This document shows positions 1-5,589 of a DNA stretch of 5,589 nt, in pieces. Source of the DNA: JAAAPF01 sp964481035. Its GTDB lineage: Bacteria > Pseudomonadota > Alphaproteobacteria > Geminicoccales > Geminicoccaceae. The position numbers and the translations under genes were made by a program. Under the pieces are notes generated by a model. That model worked only from the letters and a program-made list of their open reading frames with translations. It was not told the DNA's origin and ran no database searches. Numbering within the stretch: position 1 is the stretch's first letter; every line of letters begins with the position of its first letter. The DNA lies in assembly GCA_964481035.1 (NCBI GenBank), contig CAYZSE010000161.1, positions 1 to 5,589 of the forward strand, written 5' to 3'.

Positions 1-120
1 CTAGCAAGCCGCCCTCCCCAAACAAACACGTGGCCGCAGTCGAGCATCGTCGCACACAAAAAGATACCATAACCTTCTTGTGCAATTACAATGCGGGTAT
101 TGCCGCATACGGTTGCCGAG
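1..120. other. Left flank, no gene seen; small hairpin at 91-108
   Basis: This stretch is visibly richer in A and T than the rest of the window, and I see no credible coding sequence in it. It contains a perfect 6-bp inverted repeat, ATGCGG at 91-96 and CCGCAT at 103-108, with a 6-base loop. Read leftwards, a run of five T follows only about 30 bases later (near 59-64), too far away for a classical intrinsic terminator. It could be a secondary 3' stem protecting the end of the cytochrome transcript, or chance. Confidence 0.35.
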
Positions 121-140
121 AAAATTGGGCGCTTCAGCGC
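121..140 (-). terminator. Weak candidate intrinsic terminator of the cytochrome gene
   Basis: Immediately after the stop codon of the leftward cytochrome gene, the minus strand reads GCGC-TGAA-GCGC (plus positions 129-140), a 4-bp GC stem with a purine-rich tetraloop. It is followed by CCAATTTT (plus 121-128), a short T tract. Position and polarity fit an intrinsic terminator, but the stem is short and the T run is only four bases. The second hairpin at 91-108 could back it up. Confidence 0.3.
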
Positions 141-141
141 T

Positions 142-2049
142 TCATCGGGCGAGCTGTTCGCGGATCGCCGCCAACGGGCCGGAGGCGGGGTTGGCGTCGA
201 GCGCGGTGTCGACGGTCGTCCGTGCGGCTGCGATGCGGCCGGTCGCGAGCTGGATGCGCACCAGCATCACCCAAGCGTCGACCAACTGCGGATCGAGCGA
301 GACGGCCTCGCGGAAGCCGGCCTCGGCGGTGCGGGCATCGCGCATGGCGAGCGCCGCGCCGGCGATGCCCATATGGGTTTCCGGAAAGTCCGCCTTGGCG
401 ATCTGCGCGTCGCGCCATTCGCCGAGGGCGCGCCGCATCGCCGCCACGACCTCGGGCGGTTGATCGGCCGGTGAAACGCCGAGCAGCGACCGAGCGGCGG
501 CGATGCGGACGGCACGGATCGGGTCTTGCAGCGCGCTGGCGAGGCGGATCGGCCGCTCGGCGGCGGGCACGCCGACCTGCAGCGACGCCGCGGCCTCGCG
601 GACCAAGGGGTCGGGGTCGTCCAGCCACCGCGCAGCGCGCTCGGCGATGAGCGGATCGGCGACCGGCTGCAGGAAGTCCAGGGCCGTCGCGCGCACGATC
701 GCGGCGAGGTCGCCGCGTTCCGCGATGGCGAGCAGGTCGGCTGCCACGGCGGCCGGGTCCGTCGCCGCGGCCGCGAAGGTGACGGCAACCTGCGTCTCGT
801 GGTGCGGCGAGTTCGGATAGCGTCGGGCCACCTCCGCCGCCGCCCAAGCGGCATCGCGGTCGGCATGGCAGTCGGTGCAGGCGTCGGGGGTTCCGACGAG
901 CGCCGAAAGGTCCGGGCGCGGCACCCGAAACGAATGATCCCGGCGACCGTCGATGCCCATATAGAGACGCTCGATCATGTGGCAGTTGACGCAGCGGGCG
1001 CCGTCCGAGGCCGGGTCGTGGAAATGATGCGCGGGATCGGCATAATCGGCGAGGCGCAAGCTCGGAAAACGCGGGTTGCCGGCGGGCGAGTGGCACTGCG
1101 TGCAGACGAGATCGCCCTCCAGCACCCGCGCGGCGCCGTGCGCGTCGTGGCAGTCGCTGCAGCGCACCCCCTGGGCGTACATCCTCGACTGCAGGAACGA
1201 GCCGTAGACGTAGACCTCGTCCTGAATCTGGCCGTCGGCGTGGTACAGGCCCGGGCGCAAGAGGGCGAGGCGGTAGGCGTCGTGGTAGTCGGTCCCCGGC
1301 GCCGGCAGGCCGTCGAAGAAGGCCTCGCGGCGGCTGTGGCAGGGCGCGCATTGCTGGATCTCGGCTTCGGCCGAGGCGGTGATGTCGACGGCGAGCCCGT
1401 TGCCCGCGCCGCCGAACGTGCTCGGCGATCGCGCCCAGGCGACGTGGTCGCTGCCGGGGCCGTGACAGGCCTCGCAACCCACCCCGATCTCGGCGAATTC
1501 CGGCGCATAGGTGCGTGTCGCGGGGTCGTAGTTGCGCCGATAGTCGGTGGCGTGGCACTCAGCGCAGCGAGCTTGCCACGACTTGTAGGGTCCCGTCCAG
1601 TGCAGGCCGTCCGCGGGTCCCGTGATCACGTGGTCGGGAAAGACGGGATACCAGCGTCGCTCGACGACATCCCAGCCGATGTCGAGCGTCTGTGTGCGGC
1701 CCGGCTCGGTCTCGATCAGGTATTGCTGCAAGGGCGCCCAGCCGCCGATGCCCACGACCTCGAAGCGCTGCTCCGGTCCCGCGGGCCCTGGGGCGATGAC
1801 CAGGTAGGTGTCGCCTTCCCGTGCGAAGCGGGTGGTCACGCCGGCGTGGGTGAACGCCGCGTCGTCGAAATCGCCCAACACGGTCGCCGGCGACGGCAGG
1901 GTCCAGGCGAGCTGGTGGTACGAGCCGGTCCACGCCGCGTGCTCGGCGTCGTGGCAGTCGGCGCAGGCGGCCGAGCCGACATGGCCGGGCTCGGCCGAGA
2001 CCGTGCCTGCCGCCACCAGCAGGAGCGTAGCCATCAGCGTCGATCGCAT
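142..2049 (-). CDS. Exported octaheme cytochrome c with C-terminal HEAT/TPR repeats
   Basis: The protein has 635 residues. It opens with a Sec signal peptide (residues 1-19, cleavage after VSA) and places heme 1 just after the cleavage site. Eight CxxCH heme-binding motifs start at residues 29, 162, 192, 234, 297, 316, 353 and 391. A beta-rich stretch of about 128 residues separates hemes 1 and 2. Residues ~430-545 look like HEAT repeats, and ~557-624 like two TPR units. The segments PLQQY, LHWTG, CEACHGPGS, DEVYVYGSF, RRDHSF and PRPDLS match my memory of a family annotated as multiheme cytochrome c / tetratricopeptide-repeat protein (cytochrome c554-like). Its substrate is not known to me. 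A periplasmic electron-transfer or small-molecule redox role is inferred. It ends after two TPR units; I recall homologues carrying more. I chose the start at 2049 because it gives a compact signal peptide, with GGGTGG 5 bases upstream and GGGAGGG 13 bases upstream. An in-frame ATG at 2079 would add ten residues and has no visible ribosome-binding site. The gene is divergent from the sulfatase. Confidence 0.9.
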   Translation of the reverse strand: MRSTLMATLLLVAAGTVSAEPGHVGSAACADCHDAEHAAWTGSYHQLAWTLPSPATVLGDFDDAAFTHAGVTTRFAREGDTYLVIAPGPAGPEQRFEVVGIGGWAPLQQYLIETEPGRTQTLDIGWDVVERRWYPVFPDHVITGPADGLHWTGPYKSWQARCAECHATDYRRNYDPATRTYAPEFAEIGVGCEACHGPGSDHVAWARSPSTFGGAGNGLAVDITASAEAEIQQCAPCHSRREAFFDGLPAPGTDYHDAYRLALLRPGLYHADGQIQDEVYVYGSFLQSRMYAQGVRCSDCHDAHGAARVLEGDLVCTQCHSPAGNPRFPSLRLADYADPAHHFHDPASDGARCVNCHMIERLYMGIDGRRDHSFRVPRPDLSALVGTPDACTDCHADRDAAWAAAEVARRYPNSPHHETQVAVTFAAAATDPAAVAADLLAIAERGDLAAIVRATALDFLQPVADPLIAERAARWLDDPDPLVREAAASLQVGVPAAERPIRLASALQDPIRAVRIAAARSLLGVSPADQPPEVVAAMRRALGEWRDAQIAKADFPETHMGIAGAALAMRDARTAEAGFREAVSLDPQLVDAWVMLVRIQLATGRIAAARTTVDTALDANPASGPLAAIREQLAR

Positions 2050-2241
2050 GGGCGCCACCCGGCCCTCCCGGCTCGACATCACGACGGGTCTGTGTCGCCG
2101 GGCAGGCGAAGCGGCACAAGGCCACCAAAGGCGGCGCGGTCCCGGCGTCGCACTCGGCCGCCGTGGCGCCCGGCTCGATCGCCCCGCCTGGCCGCAGCCG
2201 CAACCGGACACTCTGCTTGCGCTCGGCCGACACCCGCCGCG

Positions 2242-2257
2242 GTGCCGGCACCGGCAC
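2242..2257. repeat. Inverted repeat GTGCCGG-CA-CCGGCAC
   Basis: Two perfect 7-base arms, GTGCCGG (2242-2248) and CCGGCAC (2251-2257), are separated by CA. In RNA it could fold as a 6-bp stem with a GCAC tetraloop. It lies mid-way in the divergent intergenic region, about 190 bases from the cytochrome start and 280 from the sulfatase start, so an operator is conceivable. Self-complementary GC words are common by chance in such DNA. Confidence 0.25.
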
Positions 2258-2457
2258 GTCGACGCGGCCGGGATGGTGGCGCTGCGCTCGCCGGCCCCGT
2301 CCAAAGTCGCGTCCGTCGTCGCGAGTTCGCACCTCCCCATGCCCAGCCGTGGCAGCGCACGGGTTTGGGCGAACGTGCACCGAGGGAGCGGCCGTCCCCG
2401 TTCGACTTCCCAGAACCGTCGCCAATGGCGCACAGGGCAAAGCACCGGCCGCGGCGT

Positions 2458-2468
2458 CGTGTTACACG
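2458..2468. promoter_or_regulatory. Candidate operator palindrome upstream of the sulfatase gene
   Basis: CGTGT (2458-2462) and ACACG (2464-2468) form perfect 5-base arms around a single central T. The palindrome lies 69 bases upstream of the sulfatase ATG, in the most A/T-containing patch of this GC-rich intergenic region, next to the sequence TTCACAATGA, which could hold a degenerate -10 element. Position and symmetry suit a dimeric regulator. No regulator gene is present and I cannot assign a regulator family. Confidence 0.3.
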
Positions 2469-2524
2469 TTCACAATGAGGGCGGACGCGGCGTGCCGATG
2501 TCGGTGCGCGGTTCATGGTCGACA

Positions 2525-2532
2525 AAGGAAGG
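2525..2532 (+). promoter_or_regulatory. Ribosome-binding site that fixes the sulfatase start
   Basis: AAGGAAGG lies 5 bases before the ATG at 2538 and is a good Shine-Dalgarno match. It settles the start: the frame stays open upstream to 2163, but that extension is Arg/Pro-rich and unlike protein, while translation from 2538 opens directly into a signal peptide. Confidence 0.8.
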
Positions 2533-2537
2533 CACCG

Positions 2538-5396
2538 ATGAGTTGGACGAAGCTTTGCTCCGGGCCGCGGCACGTCGCCGGCGTGCTGGTCGTGTTCTGG
2601 CTCTGCCTGAGCGTCGCGCAGGCCGCCGACACCGGTCCGCGCCGGCACGCCGAGGGCGCCTTCGATGCTTCCGGTGCGGTGTACACGGTGGTGGCGGGCG
2701 ACGACCTCGACGCCATCGGCGCGCGCTTCGGCGTCACGGTCGAGGCGCTGAAGGCGGCGAACGACCTCGCCTCTGACCTGATCCGGATCGGCCAGCGCTT
2801 GACCATCCCCGGCGCGCCCAGCGGCGCCGCGGCGGCGCAGCCGGACGCGACGGTGGTACCCTACTTCGGCTATCGGGGCCGGCATAACGTCCAGACGACC
2901 GGCACACTGGGGTCGCCGGATGCCACGACCACCATTCCGGGCAACCAGTTGCCTCCGCCCGCGCCGGAATTCGGCGGGCTGATCGAGGATGACGCCCTGC
3001 AGTCCACCCCGTGGTGGACACCCCGCGTCGTCCCCCCCGCGGAGGCTCCGAACATCCTGATGATCATGACGGATGACGCGGGCTTTGCCGTCCCGAGCAC
3101 CTTTGGTGGCGTCATCCCGACGCCGAGCATGGATGCGCTGGCTGCGGATGGTTTGCGATACACCCGCATGATGTCCACAGCGCTGTGTTCGCCGACACGC
3201 GCCGCGATGATGACCGGACGCAACCACCACTCGGTCGGTTTTGGCGTCATCGCCGAGCAGGCGACGGGGTTTCCCGGCTATGACAGCGTGATCGGCGTCG
3301 ATAATGCGACGATCGGCCGAATCCTGCGGGACAACGGCTACGCCACGTCCTGGTTCGGCAAGGACCACAACACGCCGAGCTATGAGGCCAGCCAGGCCGG
3401 GCCGTTCACGCAATGGCCGACAGGCATGGGCTTCGACTACTTCTACGGCTTCGTCGGCGGCGACGCCAACCAGTGGGGGCCGAACCTCTTCCGCAACACA
3501 ACCCAGATCTATCCGTTCAACGACTTCCCCGGCACCTTGAAGATGGACCGGTCCGATCCGAACGCCGAAATCTGGCCGGTCACCGGCGAGGAGAGTTCCT
3601 GGAACCTCATCACGGCGATGGCCGATGACGCGATTGCCTGGATGACCCGCATCCATCAGACCGACCCCAGCCAGCCGATCTTCGTCAACTACGTGCCCGG
3701 CTCGTCACACGCGCCGCACCACCCGCCCAAGGCGTGGGTGGACAAGATCCACGAGATGCATCTCTTCGACGACGGGTACGAGAAGCTGCGCGAGCGCATC
3801 TTCGAGAACCAGAAGAAGATGGGCGTGATCCCGCCCGACCTGGAACTGACACCGTGGCCGGCCGATATCCTGGCGCCGTGGGACACGCTGAGCGACCAAG
3901 CGAAGAAGCTCTACATTCGCCAAGTCGAGGTGTTCGCCGCCTATGTTGCCTACAACGACCACGAGATCGGCCGGGTGATCCAGCACTTCAAGGATCTCGG
4001 ACGCTACGACAACACGCTGATCATCTACCAGAACGGCGACAACGGCACGAGTGCCGAGGGCGGGCCGGAAGGCACGTTCAGCGAGGTCGCATTCTTCAAC
4101 GGCGTGCGTCCGCCGATCGACGTGCAGATGAGGTTCTATGAGGCGTGGGGTACCGAATTTGCCTACAACCACATGTCCGCCGGCTGGTCCTGGGCGTTCG
4201 ATACGCCCTTCGACTGGTTCAAGCAGAACGCCTCGCGACTCGGTGGCACCAACCAGACCATGGTCGTGACGTGGCCGAACGGCATCAAGGACAAGGGTGG
4301 CCTGCGCAATCAATTCATGCATGTCATCGACCACGTCCCGACGGTCCTCGAGGTCACCGGCATTGCGGCTCCTGAAGTCGTGGACGGCATCGAGCAGAAA
4401 CCGATCGAGGGGACGAGCTACGCCTACACCTTCGAGGCGGCCAACGCCGACGCACCAACACGCCACACGACCCAGTACTTCGAGATGATGGGGCAGTGGG
4501 CGCTCTATCACGACGGCTGGCTGCTCAGCACCAAGGTCGACCGGGCGCCCTGGCAAGCCTTCAAGCCGGCCAACCCGGACCCGCTGAACAACCAGGCATT
4601 CGAACTCTACTACCTCCCGGACAATTGGAACCAGTCCGAGGACATCGCCGCGCAGCATCCCGGGAAGGTCGAGGAATTGCGCGCCATGTTCCTGGAAGAA
4701 GCCAAGAAGTACCAGGTGCTGCCGCTCGACGCGTCCGTGGGAGCACGGGTCGCCGCGCAGCGGCCGAGCGTGATCGCCGGGCGTGACGAGCTCGTTTACA
4801 CCCAAGTCATGACCGGCCTGCCGCAAGGGGACTCGCCCTATCTTCTGAACACTTCCTATACCATCACGGCGGAGATCACCGTGCCGGAAGGCGGCGCGGA
4901 AGGTATGATCGTGACGTCGGGAGGCCGTTTCGCCGGCTACGGCATGTATCTCCTCGAGGGCAAGCCGGTCTTCCTCTGGAACCTGCTCGATCTCGAGCGC
5001 ATCAAGTGGGAAGGCCCCGAGGCCCTGTCGCCGGGCAAGCACGTCATCGAGTTCGAATCCAAGTACGAGGGTCTTGGCGACGGCACCATGAAGTTCAACA
5101 ATTTCTCGGGTATCGGCCAAGCCGCGGAAACCACCTTCAAGGTCGATGGTGTCGTGGTCGATTCGAAGCGGATGGAGAGGACCATTCCGATCATCCTGCA
5201 GTGGGACGAGAGTTTCGATATCGGCTCGGACACCATCACAGGCGTGAACGATGCGGACTACGTGCCGCCGTTTCCGCTGACCGCCAAGCTCGACAAGCTC
5301 ACCATCAAGATCGACCGGCCCGAGCTGAGCGAGGCCGACACCAAGAAGCTCGAAGAAGCGATGGCTAAGTTGAACGCGGAGTTGCTCAAGAAGTGA
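2538..5396 (+). CDS. Exported LysM-domain arylsulfatase (formylglycine type)
   Basis: The protein has 952 residues. It starts with a Sec signal peptide (residues 1-29, cleavage after AQA; no twin-arginine motif or lipobox). A LysM domain (about 48-91, VYTVVAGDDL to RLTIP) suggests peptidoglycan or glycan anchoring. A Pro-rich linker (92-169) leads to a sulfatase domain (about 170-615, Pfam Sulfatase type). Active-site residues are complete: Asp179/Asp180, Cys217 in CSPTR (the formylglycine precursor) with Arg221, Lys275 and His277 in GKDHNTP, His391 in SSHAPHH, Asp501/Asn502 in GDNG, and probably Lys562. Spacing matches Pseudomonas aeruginosa arylsulfatase (C51, K113, H115, H211, D317, N318, K375). 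Residues ~750-926 form a beta-rich, probably jelly-roll domain, followed by a charged helical tail. It should hydrolyse sulfate esters, using Ca2+, in the periplasm or outside the cell; the substrate is unknown. The sulfatase and C-terminal parts are typical of large bacterial arylsulfatases, and the LysM extension accounts for the extra length. No formylglycine-generating enzyme is present, so maturation must come from elsewhere. Confidence 0.95.
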   Translation: MSWTKLCSGPRHVAGVLVVFWLCLSVAQAADTGPRRHAEGAFDASGAVYTVVAGDDLDAIGARFGVTVEALKAANDLASDLIRIGQRLTIPGAPSGAAAAQPDATVVPYFGYRGRHNVQTTGTLGSPDATTTIPGNQLPPPAPEFGGLIEDDALQSTPWWTPRVVPPAEAPNILMIMTDDAGFAVPSTFGGVIPTPSMDALAADGLRYTRMMSTALCSPTRAAMMTGRNHHSVGFGVIAEQATGFPGYDSVIGVDNATIGRILRDNGYATSWFGKDHNTPSYEASQAGPFTQWPTGMGFDYFYGFVGGDANQWGPNLFRNTTQIYPFNDFPGTLKMDRSDPNAEIWPVTGEESSWNLITAMADDAIAWMTRIHQTDPSQPIFVNYVPGSSHAPHHPPKAWVDKIHEMHLFDDGYEKLRERIFENQKKMGVIPPDLELTPWPADILAPWDTLSDQAKKLYIRQVEVFAAYVAYNDHEIGRVIQHFKDLGRYDNTLIIYQNGDNGTSAEGGPEGTFSEVAFFNGVRPPIDVQMRFYEAWGTEFAYNHMSAGWSWAFDTPFDWFKQNASRLGGTNQTMVVTWPNGIKDKGGLRNQFMHVIDHVPTVLEVTGIAAPEVVDGIEQKPIEGTSYAYTFEAANADAPTRHTTQYFEMMGQWALYHDGWLLSTKVDRAPWQAFKPANPDPLNNQAFELYYLPDNWNQSEDIAAQHPGKVEELRAMFLEEAKKYQVLPLDASVGARVAAQRPSVIAGRDELVYTQVMTGLPQGDSPYLLNTSYTITAEITVPEGGAEGMIVTSGGRFAGYGMYLLEGKPVFLWNLLDLERIKWEGPEALSPGKHVIEFESKYEGLGDGTMKFNNFSGIGQAAETTFKVDGVVVDSKRMERTIPIILQWDESFDIGSDTITGVNDADYVPPFPLTAKLDKLTIKIDRPELSEADTKKLEEAMAKLNAELLKK

Positions 5397-5422
5397 GCGA
5401 TTGATCCTCTGCTTCAACTGAC

Positions 5423-5458
5423 TTGCGCGAGGGCCGGCAAGGTGCGGCCCTCGCGCAA
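5423..5458 (+). terminator. Strong stem-loop terminator after the sulfatase gene
   Basis: A perfect 14-bp inverted repeat, arms 5423-5436 (TTGCGCGAGGGCCG) and 5445-5458, encloses the 8-base loop GCAAGGTG and begins 26 bases after the sulfatase stop codon. It is followed by AATTTCT, a weak T tract, so it may act as an intrinsic terminator or a 3'-stabilising stem. It is the clearest hairpin in the window and marks the end of a single-gene transcript. Confidence 0.8.
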
Positions 5459-5589
5459 AATTTCTAGGGGGCGGCGGCTGGCACGACGGTGTGGAACGCT
5501 GCCGAGGCTTAGGCTCCGCGAGTGCCCGGAGCAGGCACCATGGCGGTGGCGCCACACGCGCACACCCGTGTCGCGCACGGGCCACTAGC
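5459..5589. other. Right flank, no convincing gene
   Basis: About 130 bases follow the terminator. The reverse strand stays open into the antisense shadow of the sulfatase, but its translation is Arg/Pro-rich and has no features of a protein. A 10-bp palindrome, GTGGCGCCAC (5546-5555), lies here and is probably chance. The only hint of a gene is the possible start described in the next entry. Confidence 0.5.
5540..5589 (+). CDS. Possible start of a further rightward gene, cut by the window edge
   Basis: An ATG at 5540 is preceded by GGAG (5528-5531) at a spacing of 8 bases, and the frame is open to the window edge. The 16 visible codons (MAVAPHAHTRVAHGPL) give no recognisable domain and no clear signal peptide. 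I include it only because of the plausible ribosome-binding site and its position after a terminator. It may be chance. Confidence 0.15.
   Translation, partial: MAVAPHAHTRVAHGPL

Larger units (their letters stand above)
2050..2537. other. Divergent intergenic region between the cytochrome and sulfatase genes
   Basis: These 488 bases separate two divergent start codons and should contain both promoters. Open frames cross the region in several phases on both strands, but their translations are Arg/Ala/Pro/Ser-rich, with no domain, signal peptide or ribosome-binding site. I read them as high-GC artefacts, not genes. I see no convincing sigma70 -35/-10 pair. TTCGAC at 2401-2406 followed 15 bases later by CCAATG is a poor match at best. 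The region holds the inverted repeats listed separately. It is long for a simple divergent promoter, so an activator site or a leader transcript is possible. Confidence 0.6.

Noticed and set aside
2050..2445. N-terminal extension of the cytochrome frame to 2445
   Set aside because: The extra 132 residues are Arg/Ser/Ala/Pro-rich with no conserved feature, and they would bury the clear signal peptide that begins at 2049.
526..2478. 650-residue open frame on the plus strand antisense to the cytochrome
   Set aside because: The translation is Arg/Gly/Val-rich with no domain, signal or ribosome-binding site. The opposite strand encodes eight CxxCH motifs and a signal peptide, so this is a high-GC shadow.
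2163..2537. N-terminal extension of the sulfatase frame to 2163
   Set aside because: The added 125 residues look non-coding. A strong Shine-Dalgarno sequence and a signal peptide place the start at 2538.
5546..5555. Palindrome GTGGCGCCAC near the right edge
   Set aside because: Short GC palindromes are frequent by chance at this composition, and no gene context supports a function.
3705..5585. 626-residue open frame on the minus strand antisense to the sulfatase
   Set aside because: Composition is typical of reverse-complement shadow frames in GC-rich coding DNA, and the plus strand carries a complete sulfatase with intact catalytic residues.
1..5589. CTAGC at both window ends, suggesting a circular molecule or element ends
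   Set aside because: Five matching bases are too few to support circularity or a target-site duplication, and no transposase, integrase or terminal inverted repeat is present.
1..5589. tRNA, rRNA, CRISPR array or insertion sequence
   Set aside because: I saw no cloverleaf, no rRNA-like conserved stretch, no regularly spaced direct repeats and no transposase-like protein in any frame.

Overview
The window is high-GC bacterial DNA, strongly G/C-biased at third codon positions, with long spurious open frames antisense to both real genes. The gene content suggests a Gram-negative, respiring bacterium, most likely a high-GC proteobacterium: a periplasmic multiheme cytochrome c with a Sec signal and a secreted formylglycine-type sulfatase. 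I cannot place the species.

Layout. Positions 1-141 are a short, less GC-rich flank with two small hairpins downstream of the leftward gene. Positions 142-2049 (minus) encode a 635-residue exported octaheme cytochrome c. Its C-terminal third is HEAT-like and TPR-like helical repeats. Positions 2050-2537 are a 488-base divergent intergenic region with no convincing gene; it holds two inverted repeats and the ribosome-binding site of the rightward gene. Positions 2538-5396 (plus) encode a 952-residue exported arylsulfatase with an N-terminal LysM domain, a complete sulfatase active site and a C-terminal beta-rich domain. A strong 14-bp stem-loop at 5423-5458 follows it. The last ~130 bases hold no convincing gene, except a possible start codon near the right edge.

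Working together. The two genes are divergent, so any link would run through the shared 488-base control region and the shared envelope compartment. The sulfatase should hydrolyse sulfate esters after its Cys217 is converted to formylglycine. The maturation enzyme is not in the window. The cytochrome should carry electrons, or reduce or oxidise a small molecule, in the periplasm. Its substrate is unknown, and nothing in the sequence couples it to sulfate release, which is not a redox step. The most unusual points are the LysM-sulfatase fusion and the octaheme-HEAT-TPR protein of unknown function.
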